Positions 51,500 through 60,612 of a stretch of DNA of 64,000 nt are shown here, one piece after another. The stretch is from Paraburkholderia caribensis (GTDB lineage Bacteria; Pseudomonadota; Gammaproteobacteria; Burkholderiales; Burkholderiaceae), in assembly GCF_002902945.1 (NCBI RefSeq), contig NZ_CP026103.1, forward strand, positions 620,001 through 684,000, given 5' to 3'. Below the pieces are notes generated by a model. That model was given only the letters and a program-made list of their open reading frames with translations, was not told where the DNA came from and ran no database searches. Position 1 is the first letter of the stretch, and each line of letters begins with the position of its first letter. A program made the translations under genes and the position numbers.

Positions 51500-52561
51500 C
51501 TACGTCTGGGCGACAATCTCGACCCAGTTCGCGCCGCGTCCGCCTTCGCAGCGCGAAACGGCAGAGAGGGCGCCCGAGTCGGCGTCGATCGCATACACGA
51601 CGACCTGCGTGGACTTCTCGCCGCAAGCGACGAGAAAGCGGCCCGACGGGTCGATCCTGAAGCCGCGCGGTTGCGCTTCCGTGTCGGTGAAGCCCGCGTA
51701 TTCGAGCGAGCCCTCGCGGGCCACGCGGTACGCGATCAGACGGCTCGACGTGCGCTCGGCGACGTAGACGTAGCGGCCATCGGGCGTCACCTGCAAATCG
51801 GCGCCCCAGACGAGTGTCGCGGCTGTTGCGGGATCGGTTTGCGCAGTGCGCAGGCAGCCATCGTTCAGGTACGCGAGCGACCTGGCGCGCGGCGATACGC
51901 TGCGCGCCGACAGCTCGCCTGTTTCGCCGCTGCGTGAAAACACGGCGACCGTCGCGCGAAATTCGCTCGACACGTACAGCGTTTTTTCATCCGGCGACAA
52001 GCGCAGATGACGCGGGCCGAAGCCCGCTTCCACGGTCACCTTCTGCACGAGTTCGAGCATCGCGTCGTGCGTGTCGCCGACGATCGAAAAACAGAACACC
52101 GTGTCGGAGCCGAGCGAGGTTGCGTAGGCGAAGCGGCCATCCGCCGACGCGATCACCGCGTGCGCATGGACGAAGCCCTCGACCACCTGACGCGGCCTGA
52201 TGTCAGCGCTGTCCAATGGCCCCGCGCGATACAGGCTCACGGAAGACTCGCCATACGATGCGCCGAGCAGCCAGTCGCCTGACGGCGTCAGCGACAGGTA
52301 TGCGAGATTCGATTCGATCGACGCGGTTCGCACATGCGTGAGAGCGCCCGTGGAGGTGTCGACCGAATACGTGACGATGTGCCGGTGCGCGCCGCGCGTG
52401 GCGGCGTGCAGCACGCGGCCGTCGGCGGAGAGGGCGAGTGGCATCACGGTGTCGCCGGCCGGATGGCGTGCGATACGTTCGATGCCGCCCGCCGAACCAT
52501 CGACGCGGAATACGGCGAGATCGCCATCCACCGCGTTTGAGACGATTGCGTAAAACGTCAT
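51500..52561 (-). CDS. Lactonase-family beta-propeller protein
   Basis: A 353-residue seven-bladed propeller of the 6-phosphogluconolactonase (Pgl/YbhE) type, ATG 52561. Blades repeat patterns such as PSGDWLLGASYGESSVSLYR, SADGRFAYATSLGSDTVFCF, SPDEKTLYVSSEFRATVAVF and TPDGRYVYVAERTSSRLIAY. In this cluster it would open an aldarolactone before GudD acts; the family also includes muconolactone-type and 6-phosphogluconolactone enzymes. The start overlaps the garR stop (ATGA), so translation is coupled. Confidence 0.88.
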   Translation of the reverse strand: MTFYAIVSNAVDGDLAVFRVDGSAGGIERIARHPAGDTVMPLALSADGRVLHAATRGAHRHIVTYSVDTSTGALTHVRTASIESNLAYLSLTPSGDWLLGASYGESSVSLYRAGPLDSADIRPRQVVEGFVHAHAVIASADGRFAYATSLGSDTVFCFSIVGDTHDAMLELVQKVTVEAGFGPRHLRLSPDEKTLYVSSEFRATVAVFSRSGETGELSARSVSPRARSLAYLNDGCLRTAQTDPATAATLVWGADLQVTPDGRYVYVAERTSSRLIAYRVAREGSLEYAGFTDTEAQPRGFRIDPSGRFLVACGEKSTQVVVYAIDADSGALSAVSRCEGGRGANWVEIVAQT

Positions 52562-53451
52562 TTCGGCTGCTGCCCGATTTCGTGGTCGGCGAGATATTCG
52601 AGCGCGCGAACCATCCCCGAGTGGTCCCATGCCTTGCCACCGTGCGCCGCGCAGGCGTTGAACAGGGCCTGGCAGGTCGACGTGTTCGGCAGCGAGACGC
52701 CGAGCGCTTGCGCTGTGGAGAGCGCGAGGTTCAAGTCTTTCTGATGCAGTTCGATCCGGAAGCCCGGGTCGAACGTGCGCTTCGTCATGCGCTCGCCGTG
52801 CACTTCGAGAATGCGCGACGAAGCGAAGCCGCCCATCAATGCCTTGCGCACTTTCTCGGCATCGACGCCGGCCTTCGATGCGAGCAGCAGCGCTTCGCCC
52901 ACGGCTTCGATCGTCGCGGCGACGATCACCTGGTTGGCGACCTTGCAGATCTGTCCCGCGCCGACTTCGCCGATCAGCGAGACGTTCTTGCCGAGCATGT
53001 CGAACAGCGGCTTGACCTTGTCGAAGGTGGCTTGTGCGCCGCCCACCATGATGGTCAGCGACGCGGCTTTCGCACCGACTTCGCCGCCCGACACGGGTGC
53101 ATCGAGATAGTCCGCGCCCTTCTCGCGCACGCGGGCCGCGAAGTCGCGCGTGGCGATGGGCGAGATCGAGCTCATGTCGACCACGATCTGCCCCTGGCGC
53201 AGCTTGCTTGCCACGCCGTTCTCGCCGAACAGCACGCGCTCGACGTCCGGCGTGTCCGGCACCATGATGAAGATCACGTCCGCTTTCGCGGCGACATCCG
53301 CAGGGCTCGCCGATGCCGTCACGCCCGCCTGCGTCAGCTCGTCGGGCACGCCGCTGCGCGTGAATGCGGTGAGCTCGACGCCGTTCTTGCGAAGATTGGC
53401 TGCCATGGGCTTGCCCATGATGCCGAGTCCGATGAAGCCTGCTGTTTGCAT
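52558..53451 (-). CDS. garR: 2-hydroxy-3-oxopropionate (tartronate semialdehyde) reductase
   Basis: A 297-residue beta-hydroxyacid dehydrogenase. The NAD(P) motif is GFIGLGIMGKPMAANL, the substrate loop is DAPVSGGEVGAKAASLTIMV, and the catalytic Lys is in GAGQICKVANQ. It reduces tartronate semialdehyde to D-glycerate. Together with the next upstream gene it gives the pyruvate/glycerate route from glucarate or galactarate. It lies 55 bases after garL. Confidence 0.92.
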   Translation of the reverse strand: MQTAGFIGLGIMGKPMAANLRKNGVELTAFTRSGVPDELTQAGVTASASPADVAAKADVIFIMVPDTPDVERVLFGENGVASKLRQGQIVVDMSSISPIATRDFAARVREKGADYLDAPVSGGEVGAKAASLTIMVGGAQATFDKVKPLFDMLGKNVSLIGEVGAGQICKVANQVIVAATIEAVGEALLLASKAGVDAEKVRKALMGGFASSRILEVHGERMTKRTFDPGFRIELHQKDLNLALSTAQALGVSLPNTSTCQALFNACAAHGGKAWDHSGMVRALEYLADHEIGQQPK

Positions 53452-53506
53452 TCGCTACTCCCGATAATGTGATGTGAGGTGACGTCCGTGCGTGCAGTCG
53501 GGCCGA

Positions 53507-54301
53507 TCAGGCCGGCATGAAGTGCTGGCGGACATTGAGCGCGCCGCTGCGCAACAGGCCCATGTCGGCGCAGACGGAGACCAGTGTGGCGCCCATGCCG
53601 AGATAGCGCTCGGCGTCCTGCTGCACGTGCGCGAGGATGCCCGATGGTTTGCCCGCTGCCTTCGCGCGTTCGAAGACATGCGCGATAGCCTGCTGAACGT
53701 CCGCGTGACCGGCATTGCCCAGATGACCATACGCGGCGGCGAGGTCCGAAGGGCCGATGAAGACGCCGTCGACGCCTTCCACCGCGAGAATCTCGTCGAT
53801 TGCGGCGACGGCCGCGCGGCTCTCGATCTGCACGATGACGCAGATGTTGTCGTTGACCACCTGCAGGTAGTCCGTCACCGATCCGTATCGATTACCGCGC
53901 TGACCGACCGACACGCCGCGAATGCCGTGCGGCGGGTAGCGGGTCGCGGCGACGGCGCGGCGCGCGTCGTCGGCGCTGTCGACGAACGGGATCAGGAAGT
54001 TGAAGAAGCCCGCGTCGAGCATGCGCTTGATGATGACGTTGTCGTTGGACGGCGGACGCACGATGGGCGCGGAGCGGCTGTCTTTCAGCGCCATCAGCTG
54101 CGGTATCAGCGTGAGTTCGTCGTTGGGCGCGTGCTCGGCGTCGAGCAGGATCCAGTCGAACCCCACGGTGCCGAGCAGTTCCGTCGTGATCGGGCTGGCC
54201 AATGATGCCCAGCAGCCGATCAGGCGCTCGCCGTTCTTGACGGCGGCGCGAAAGCTGTTCGGTAACGGTTGATACGGTTGATGCGGTGACGACAAAGCCA
54301 T
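53507..54301 (-). CDS. garL: 2-dehydro-3-deoxyglucarate aldolase (HpcH/HpaI family)
   Basis: A 264-residue class II aldolase, ATG 54301. WASLASPITTELLGTVGFDW, LLDAEHAPNDE, IVRPPSNDNVIIKRMLDAGF and VQIESRAAVAAIDEILAVEG with FIGPSDLAAAYGH are the HpcH/HpaI marks, with metal ligands in the Glu and Asp of the last two segments. It splits the keto-deoxy-aldarate to pyruvate plus tartronate semialdehyde. A weak ribosome site (AGGAGATAGAG) precedes the start. It is the first gene of the leftward catabolic operon. Confidence 0.92.
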   Translation of the reverse strand: MALSSPHQPYQPLPNSFRAAVKNGERLIGCWASLASPITTELLGTVGFDWILLDAEHAPNDELTLIPQLMALKDSRSAPIVRPPSNDNVIIKRMLDAGFFNFLIPFVDSADDARRAVAATRYPPHGIRGVSVGQRGNRYGSVTDYLQVVNDNICVIVQIESRAAVAAIDEILAVEGVDGVFIGPSDLAAAYGHLGNAGHADVQQAIAHVFERAKAAGKPSGILAHVQQDAERYLGMGATLVSVCADMGLLRSGALNVRQHFMPA

Positions 54302-54384
54302 CTCTATCTCCTGGGTCGGGCGCTGCTCGTCCGGCAAGGTGCGTCTTGCAAAATATGGTATGTCATAGGACGTCTGAACACAAG

Positions 54385-54401
54385 ATACGTTGTCAGTTGA
54401 C
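54385..54401. promoter_or_regulatory. Possible FadR/GntR-type half-site upstream of garL
   Basis: ATACGTTGT-CAG-TTGAC shares a ten-base left half (ATACGTTGTC) with the perfect palindrome near the start of the GntR-type gene at 55868. It lies 84 bases upstream of the garL start. The right half is degenerate, so binding is only a proposal. Confidence 0.4.
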
Positions 54402-54479
54402 CGCGAGAAAGGATGGTAAACCCTGAAAGCGTGCGGCAAGCGCCGCGCTGGAAGAGGGGTGCGTTGTGTTATCGTGAAG

Positions 54480-54496
54480 ATATGTTGTACGATGAC
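54480..54496. promoter_or_regulatory. Second possible FadR/GntR-type site upstream of garL
   Basis: ATATGTTGT-ACG-ATGAC resembles the half-site at 54385 and the palindrome at 55909 (GTTGT with a three-base spacer). The right half departs from the palindrome. Confidence 0.33.
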
Positions 54497-54539
54497 AGAT
54501 GTTGAAATCAGCCGGATGGAGAAGAGAGGTCGTGCGATT

Positions 54540-55028
54540 GACGGGTGACATGCTGATCGGGCGGCGGGCGGCTCATGGCGCGGACAGGGCAGCCGTCTTT
54601 CTAAAGAAGCCCGAACTGGAAGACGAGGTGTTCGGTCACGCATCGACCATCGTGCGATGTAAGGACGACCGGGGTTGCTGGCAGTCGCGGAGCACTTCGC
54701 GGGACAACTGACGGCAACGATTGCGATGGATCGCGACGACGCGCAACTCGCGCGGAAGCTGGTGCCGATTCTGGAACGCAAGGCGGGGCGTCTGCTCGTC
54801 AACGGGTTCCCGACGGGTGTCGAAGTGTGTCACGCGATGGTGCACGGCGTCCCTTTCCCGGCAACGGCGGATAGCCGCGTGACGTCGGTCGGCTCGACGT
54901 CGATCGAGCGCTTTCTGCGCCCTGTGTGCTATCAGGATTTTCCGCTTGAACTGCTGCCGCAGGCGCTGGCCGACGACAACCCACCCGGACTCTGGCGGCG
55001 TCGCGACGGGCAGATCGTCAACGCATGA
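54540..55028 (+). pseudogene. 2-ketoglutarate semialdehyde dehydrogenase remnant
   Basis: Only the last third of an aldehyde dehydrogenase remains. One frame reads KPELEDEVFGHASTIVRCKD (about 54600-54667). After a shift near 54672 another frame reads LLAVAEHFAGQLTATIAMD and RVTSVGSTSIERFLRPVCYQ to the stop at 55028. This C-terminus is that of the 2,5-dioxovalerate dehydrogenase group. The NAD-binding part and catalytic Cys are gone. It is rightward, divergent from garL, and would have completed the kdgD branch. Confidence 0.82.
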
Positions 55029-55106
55029 TCGTCTGATGCGATTGGCCTTGTAATGAAAAAGCGGCCCCGGATTCAGGCCGCTCTTTCGTTTGCTCGACGT
55101 CGTGTT

Positions 55107-55868
55107 TTAAAACGTGCGTGTCGCCGCCGCTTCTTCCGCCTGGGCACTTGCGCGGCGCAGGCGTTCGCGGCTGCTGGACAGGTGCATGCGCATCGCCGCG
55201 CGCGCACCGTCAGGATCTTTGCGCGCGATCGCATCGAGTATGTTTTCGTGTTCGAGATTCACTCGCGCCATATAGGCATTCGGATCGCTTTGTGCGAGCC
55301 CCGCCGAATCCACGCGATGCCGCGGAATCAGCGCCGTGCCCAGTTGCGTGAGAATGTCGACGAAATAGCGGTTGCCCGTCGCGTTCGCAATCGAAATATG
55401 GAAGCGCAAATCGGCGGCCGTGCTGTCGCCGCCTGCGCGGCTCGTTTCTTCGATGGCATCGAGCGCCGCGCGAATCTTCGCGATATCGCGTTCGCTTGCG
55501 CGCTGCGCGGCGAGCCCCGCGCATTCCGTCTCGAGGCTGATGCGCAATTCCAGCACTGACAGCACATCGTTCAACGTGGTGGCGGGCACCATGTCCAGGC
55601 CGAGCGGCTCGCGGCGCGGCTCCAGTACGAAGCTGCCGATCCCGTGACGTGTTTCGATCACGCGATTGGCCTGCAGACGCGAAATGGCCTCGCGCACGAC
55701 GGTGCGGCTGACGCCGAGCAAGGACATCAGCGTCGTTTCGGTCGGCAGTTGATCGCCCGGCTTGAGCGCGTGCGAAGCAACCTGCTCGTTGACATAGGCG
55801 ACGACCTGATCAGCAAGGCTCCCGCGTGCCCGCCGTGGGGTCGAACCTGGTGCTGCAGACGCGGCCAT
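55107..55868 (-). CDS. GntR-family regulator, FadR type with FCD domain
   Basis: From ATG 55868 (ribosome site CAGGAGCG) the protein has 253 residues. The winged helix is at about 15-80 (LADQVVAYVNEQVASHALKP, PTETTLMSLLGVSRTVVREA, IETRHGIGSFV). The FCD ligand domain is at about 90-235, with LELRISLETECAGLAAQRAS and His in ADLRFHISIANATGN as a metal ligand. It very likely represses the glucarate genes and itself through the palindrome just upstream. Aldarates or their keto-deoxy products are the expected inducers. Confidence 0.92.
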   Translation of the reverse strand: MAASAAPGSTPRRARGSLADQVVAYVNEQVASHALKPGDQLPTETTLMSLLGVSRTVVREAISRLQANRVIETRHGIGSFVLEPRREPLGLDMVPATTLNDVLSVLELRISLETECAGLAAQRASERDIAKIRAALDAIEETSRAGGDSTAADLRFHISIANATGNRYFVDILTQLGTALIPRHRVDSAGLAQSDPNAYMARVNLEHENILDAIARKDPDGARAAMRMHLSSSRERLRRASAQAEEAAATRTF

Positions 55869-55908
55869 GTAGCGCTCCTGGGGATTTTCGAGATTTATCT
55901 GCATTATA

Positions 55909-55923
55909 CGTTGTCCTACAACG
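55909..55923. promoter_or_regulatory. Perfect GntR/FadR-type operator palindrome
   Basis: CGTTGT-CCT-ACAACG is a perfect 15-base dyad 41 bases upstream of the FadR-type gene start. It fits the general FadR-subfamily form (TTGT-N3-ACAA). Its place suggests autoregulation. Confidence 0.65.
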
Positions 55924-56380
55924 AAAGGCCGAGTTTGGCTTGGGAGTTGTGGTGGCTGTGAAGCGCGTGTGTGCTCGCGCCAAGCGAATCATCCAGATCG
56001 GTCCGATTGGCTTGTCTGACATCGCAACGCGTGGAAGTTGTTCCGGCAACGGCGCGTGGACGCTATTTGGCGTGCGGTCGTTCCGCTTATTCGCTGCAAG
56101 AAAGAAAGATTCGGAAACGCGTCATGCGGCCTCACGCGTTGACTTCAAAAATTGCGTCACCTAGATTGGCGCCTGTCTGGAATTCGCTTCATATTCTCTT
56201 TTCCACGCAGATGAATAATGGTTCCGGACTTCGGCTATGTGAGTTCACATGGCCTTTTTTTGCTTTATAAAAGACAGGAAAACTAATGAGTTGCATATAA
56301 CCAACAAGTAATTTATCTATTTTTACGCACCTGTATTCTCGCGGTCGCAATACATTTTTAAACGAGTGATAGAGGAACAG
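55924..56380. promoter_or_regulatory. Long leader/promoter region of the porin
   Basis: About 457 bases upstream of the porin without a supported gene. The part at 56190-56360 is strongly AT-rich (for example TTTTTTGCTTTATAAAAG at 56253-56270) against a GC-rich background. Such long AT-rich leaders are common before outer-membrane porins and may carry regulator or small RNA sites. AGAGGAACAG at 56370-56379 is the ribosome site. Confidence 0.5.
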
Positions 56381-57532
56381 ATGAAAAGAACTGCAATTGC
56401 GGCTGTTGCATTCACGTTGAGCTCGATGACCATCGCGGCTCACGCACAGAACAGCGTCACGCTCTACGGGCTTATCGATGCAGGCATCGGCTACGTGCAC
56501 AACGCCGATTCGAACAGCAACCTGACGGGCATGATCAACGGCAACCTGAGCGGCGACCGCTGGGGCCTGAAGGGCAGTGAAGATCTCGGCGGCGGCCTGA
56601 AGGCGATCTTCGCGCTGGAAAGCGGCTTCGATGTCGGCACGGACAAGATGGGCCAGGGTTCGCGCCTGTTCGGCCGCCAGGCGTACGTCGGCTTCCAGGG
56701 CGACAAGTGGGGCACCGTCACGCTGGGCCGTCAGTACGATCCCATCACGGATACGGTTCAGGGCGTCACCGCCGACAACTACTTCGGCTCCACGTTCGCG
56801 ACGCCCGGCGACGTCGACAACAACGACAATAGCGCGCGCGTGTCGAACGCGGTCAAGTATGTGTCGCCGAACTACGCGGGCTTCCAGTTCGAAGGCCTGT
56901 ATGCATTCAGCGGCGTGGCTGGCCAGACGGGACAAGGCTATACGTATAGCGGCGCAGCGACGTACTCTGTCGGCAATCTGTCGCTGGCGGCAGGTTATCT
57001 GCGCGCAACCAACAACTCCGCAACGGGCGGGCGTACGAGCTGGGCGAGCAGCACGACGGACTCGATCTTCGACAGCCACATCAACGACGGTTACGTGAGC
57101 GCGAAGTCGGTCAGCATTGCCCAGTTGGGCGGTCAGTACGTACTCGGCTCCGTGACGCTGGGCGCGTCGTACAGCAACACGCAACTGAAGGCCGATGCAA
57201 GCTCGAGCTTCTCGACGACCGAGAAGTACAACAGCGGCAAGGCATTCGTCGCGTACCAGGCAACACCTGCGTTGATCGCGGGCGTGGGCTATGCGTACAC
57301 GGCGGCATCGGGCGATACGTCGGCGCATTATCACCAGGTCAGCATCGGCGCGGACTACAACCTGTCCAAGCGCACCGACTTCTACGCCGTCGCAGCGTAT
57401 CAGCATGCCAACGGCACGCAGCGTCTGTCCGATGGCACGACCCAGGCAGCGCAGGCGTCGATTGGCTCGTACGGCTATAACGGCACGAGCACGCAAGAGA
57501 TCGCGATTGTGGGGATTCGCCACAAGTTCTGA
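56381..57532 (+). CDS. Gram-negative trimeric porin (OmpC/Omp38 type)
   Basis: A 383-residue outer-membrane porin. The signal peptide (AAVAFTLSSMTIAAHAQ) is cut before NSVTLYGLIDAGIGYVHN. Typical strands follow: RWGLKGSEDLGGGLKAIFAL, SRLFGRQAYVGFQGDKWGTV, GRQYDPITDTV, with constriction-loop acidic stretch PGDVDNNDNSARVSNAVKY, and a C-terminal Phe after IAIVGIRHK needed for assembly. Lying beside the glucarate genes, it may import aldarates, but general diffusion is as likely. A strong terminator follows. Confidence 0.95.
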   Translation: MKRTAIAAVAFTLSSMTIAAHAQNSVTLYGLIDAGIGYVHNADSNSNLTGMINGNLSGDRWGLKGSEDLGGGLKAIFALESGFDVGTDKMGQGSRLFGRQAYVGFQGDKWGTVTLGRQYDPITDTVQGVTADNYFGSTFATPGDVDNNDNSARVSNAVKYVSPNYAGFQFEGLYAFSGVAGQTGQGYTYSGAATYSVGNLSLAAGYLRATNNSATGGRTSWASSTTDSIFDSHINDGYVSAKSVSIAQLGGQYVLGSVTLGASYSNTQLKADASSSFSTTEKYNSGKAFVAYQATPALIAGVGYAYTAASGDTSAHYHQVSIGADYNLSKRTDFYAVAAYQHANGTQRLSDGTTQAAQASIGSYGYNGTSTQEIAIVGIRHKF

Positions 57533-57550
57533 TGCATTGCTGCTGATGCA

Positions 57551-57588
57551 AAACCCGCATGCGCGATCCGCACATGCGGGTTTTTTTA
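57551..57588 (+). terminator. Rho-independent terminator of the porin gene
   Basis: An 11-base stem (AAACCCGCATG / CATGCGGGTTT) with an 11-base loop is followed by a run of T and lies 18 bases after the porin stop. Confidence 0.9.
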
Positions 57589-57771
57589 TTCATTTAAAAA
57601 TAGTCGGTAAGAAAGTTGAAGTAAGCGTAAATGGCATGAATGAAAGGTTTTGCGCTCTCAATTTTGCCGTTATCGAACCGTTAGAAAAGAAGCAACGCCG
57701 CTAATGAATGTATTGGCAGGCCGGCGATGCGAAAGGTCTTTAATGGCAGTTATTGAGGAACGAGGAAGCGA

Positions 57772-58590
57772 ATGCTGAACATCAACACCAACATCATGTC
57801 GCTGACGGCGAAGAACAACCTGTCGGGCTCGCAAAGCGCGCTCTCGCAGGCGATCAGCCGCCTGTCGTCGGGCAAGCGTGTGAATACGGCCGCCGACGAT
57901 GCGGCCGGTCTCGCCATTTCGACAACGCAAACGGCGTCGATCAATGCGCTGACGCAAGGGGCGGCGAATGCGAACAACGGCATTTCGATGGTGCAGACGA
58001 CGAACGGCGCGCTGCAATCGATCGTCGACAACCTGCAGCGCATTCGCCAGCTCGCAGTGGAGGCGGGCGACGGCTCGCTCGATTCCACCGCGCTGGTGAA
58101 CCTGCAGTCGGAAGTGTCGACCCGCTTGACGGAAATCACGCGCGTCGCGCAACAGACCACGTTCAACGGCCAGGCCGTTCTGAACGGCGTCGGTACGATC
58201 AACTTCCAGATCGGCGCATTCGAGAACCAGCAGATCACCGCCGACTTCGGCTCGCAGAAATGGGATGCAGGCAGCCTCGGCATCAGCGGGCTGTCGGTTT
58301 CTTCGGCATCGGGCGCTCAGGCGGCGATGAGCACGATCGATAGCGTTCTCACGAGCGTCAATACCTTCCAGGCAACGCTCGGCGCGACGCAGAACACGTT
58401 TCAGGCCGCCATCTCGACGACGAACACGCAAGCAACGAACATGAGTTCGGCGCGTTCGCAAATCACCGACGCGGACTTCGCGACGGAAACAGCGAATCTG
58501 TCGAAGGCGCAAGTGTTGCAGCAGGCGGGTATCTCGGTGCTGGCGCAGGCCAACTCGATGCCGCAGACCGTGCTGAAACTGCTGGAGTGA
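57772..58590 (+). CDS. fliC: Flagellin, short form
   Basis: A 272-residue flagellin. The conserved D0/D1 parts are intact: LNINTNIMSLTAKNNLSGSQ, then ISRLSSGKRVNTAADDAAGL at the N-terminus and ADFATETANLSKAQVLQQAG at the C-terminus, ending TVLKLLE. The variable middle is very short, so the filament surface would be thin. GAGGAACGAGG precedes the ATG. No chaperone (fliS), cap (fliD) or other flagellar gene is in view, so it may be a second flagellin. I did not find a sigma-28 promoter with normal spacing. Confidence 0.94.
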   Translation: MLNINTNIMSLTAKNNLSGSQSALSQAISRLSSGKRVNTAADDAAGLAISTTQTASINALTQGAANANNGISMVQTTNGALQSIVDNLQRIRQLAVEAGDGSLDSTALVNLQSEVSTRLTEITRVAQQTTFNGQAVLNGVGTINFQIGAFENQQITADFGSQKWDAGSLGISGLSVSSASGAQAAMSTIDSVLTSVNTFQATLGATQNTFQAAISTTNTQATNMSSARSQITDADFATETANLSKAQVLQQAGISVLAQANSMPQTVLKLLE

Positions 58591-58682
58591 CGGCGGCGCG
58601 GCCTGAGGTATATTGCGAGGTTGTCCCGCAAGCGCACATGAGACGGATGCGTTTCATGTCGCGAGCCCGCTTCCGGAGCCGT

Positions 58683-59846
58683 ATGCCAGCCTTTGATCTT
58701 CGCACCGTCATTCTGATGTCGGCAGTCATGCCAGGCTTGATGGCGCTCGTCATGTTTTCGCTGGGGCGCGGTTTTCCGGCAAACATTCGCGGCGTCGGGC
58801 ATTGGGCGTCAGGTGCGCTGGCCGTGTCGTTGTCGGCGATATTGCTTGCGTTGCGCGGCGGCATCGGCGACTGGCTTTCGATTGTCGTCGCCAACGTCGG
58901 CCTGATTCTCGGCACGGGGCTGTGGCTTATCGGCGGTCAGCTGTTTTATGGGCTGCGTCCTTCGCGCCGCTTCGTCGCGCTGCTGCTCGTGACGGGCGTG
59001 ATCGCCATGAGCTGGATGACGTGGGTTCATCCTTCCGTGGCGGGACGCACGCTGTGCATGTCCGCGATCCTGACGGCGACGTTCGGGCTGAACAGCTTCA
59101 CGATGCTGCGTTTCGGCAAAGGCAGCAATACGGCGCTCTACGTCGGCTCGATGCTGCTGGTGCAGACGGCGGTGACGGCGGCGCGCGGCCTGTCGATGTT
59201 CGTCCCGGCCTGGGCGAGCGTGGGCCTGTTCGCTCCCGACCTGATCCAGAAGATCTATCTGATCACGGGCGCGCTGATGTCGCTGACGGTGACGGTCGGC
59301 TTGCTGTTCGCCGCGATGGAGCGGCTGCGCAATCAGCTCGAGCAGCAGTCGTTCATGGACCCGCTGACGGGGCTCCTGAATCGTCGCGCGTTTCTGAGCG
59401 CGCATCAACAGGAACGCGAGAAGGCGATGCGCACGGGCGGATTGCTGTCGCTGCTGCTGATCGATCTCGATCATTTCAAGCAGGTGAACGACACGTATGG
59501 GCACGCCACGGGCGATCGCATTCTGATCGACTTCGCGAAGCGCGTCGCCGACATGTTGCCGGCGCCGGGGCATGTCGCGCGCTGGGGCGGCGAGGAGTTC
59601 GCCGTGCTGCTGCCGCGCGTGCCTCCCGACGAGGCGAGGGACCATGCGGAGCGTATCCGCCGGCGCGTCGCGCAGAAAGACGACGCGACGCTGCCCGGCT
59701 ACACATGCAGTATCGGTGTCGCGTGCATGGCCGCGAGCGACGCCACCATCGAGCAACTGGCGAGAGATGCCGACGAAGCGCTGTACAGCGCGAAACGCGG
59801 CGGACGCAATTGCGTCCAGCTCAGCGACCACGTGATCCTGATCTAG
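58683..59846 (+). CDS. Membrane diguanylate cyclase (GGDEF)
   Basis: From ATG 58683 (MPAFDLRTVI) the protein has 387 residues; ATGs at 58638 and 58656 are alternatives. Six or so membrane segments span about 8-190. The GGDEF domain (about 220-375) has DPLTGLLNRRAFLSAHQQER, LLLIDLDHFKQVNDTYGHAT and the active-site RWGGEEFAVLLP. The allosteric RxxD site five residues before GGEEF is absent (PAPG there), so product inhibition may be lost. It makes cyclic di-GMP, which would favour sessile life. It lies 92 bases after the flagellin gene on the same strand. Confidence 0.92.
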   Translation: MPAFDLRTVILMSAVMPGLMALVMFSLGRGFPANIRGVGHWASGALAVSLSAILLALRGGIGDWLSIVVANVGLILGTGLWLIGGQLFYGLRPSRRFVALLLVTGVIAMSWMTWVHPSVAGRTLCMSAILTATFGLNSFTMLRFGKGSNTALYVGSMLLVQTAVTAARGLSMFVPAWASVGLFAPDLIQKIYLITGALMSLTVTVGLLFAAMERLRNQLEQQSFMDPLTGLLNRRAFLSAHQQEREKAMRTGGLLSLLLIDLDHFKQVNDTYGHATGDRILIDFAKRVADMLPAPGHVARWGGEEFAVLLPRVPPDEARDHAERIRRRVAQKDDATLPGYTCSIGVACMAASDATIEQLARDADEALYSAKRGGRNCVQLSDHVILI

Positions 59847-60096
59847 GCGCGCCGGGCGCCTATCATCCGGCCTTCATCGGCAAGATGGACGAGAATATGG
59901 CTTTCCAGCTCGGGCATCACTTTTCACGAGGCAAGCTGGGCGTTTCGTCCATTTCCTTACTGCTGCCTATGCGAACTGACGACGATGTTCTACAAGCAGA
60001 TGTTCCATGGCGGCGGCAAGAGTGACCAGGCTGCAAGGCTTGCCGGATAAGAGGTTGCGGCTCGCGTGCGGGTGAAGTGCGTCCGGGCGGTTTGTT

Positions 60097-60612
60097 TATA
60101 ACCGGAATGTAGGCAGGTTCATTAGTAGGGATCCGATTGGGCTCAGAGGCGGGATCAATTTTTATCAGTACGCGCCGAATCCGGTGCATTGGGTTGATCC
60201 GCTTGGGTTAGCAAAAGTTTGCTGTTGTGGCGGGTCATACTCAGGCGTCAATCAGGCGTCGCAGTATCTGAAGAATGCGGGTGTTTCGAGAGGAAGGCGG
60301 AAAGAAATATTGGAATCGTTTGATGTTGATACGATCAATATGCGCAGTGCGGGGGCAAGTGAATATGGTCTTCGCTATTATGAGGAGAGTAAGGCGTATG
60401 CGAAGGGGCGATATCTGTTTGAGATTTTCTCCGCCAGCCGAGAATCGTTGGCAGTCAAACCAGAGTGGAACGATATGACCAAGATACAGCAATGGAAGGT
60501 GCGAGAAGGTGAGCCTATGATTGAAGGTCGGGAACCGTCACAAGGCCCATGTTTGCCTCGCGTGCAGGTTCAAAAATTCGCTCTGAATTTGGACGCGCTC
60601 AGCAAACCATGA
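60097..60612 (+). pseudogene. Displaced RHS C-terminal tip with unassigned toxin domain
   Basis: An in-frame stop at 60073 closes the frame, and the RHS core begins at about 60097 with YNRNVGRFISRDPIGLRGGI and the hallmark WVDPLGLA at 60190-60213. After the hallmark, a 130-residue domain follows (VNQASQYLKNAGVSRGRRKE; KPEWNDMTKIQQWKVREGEP) that I cannot assign but take to be the toxin. No upstream start exists; a GTG at 60184 has no ribosome site. The YDP part of the usual RYYDPxxGRF is missing. The stop overlaps the following gene (ATGA). Confidence 0.8.

Noticed and set aside
57628..57700. Sigma-28 promoter before the flagellin
   Set aside because: A GCCGTTAT resembling the -10 exists, but no TAAA lies at the right distance.
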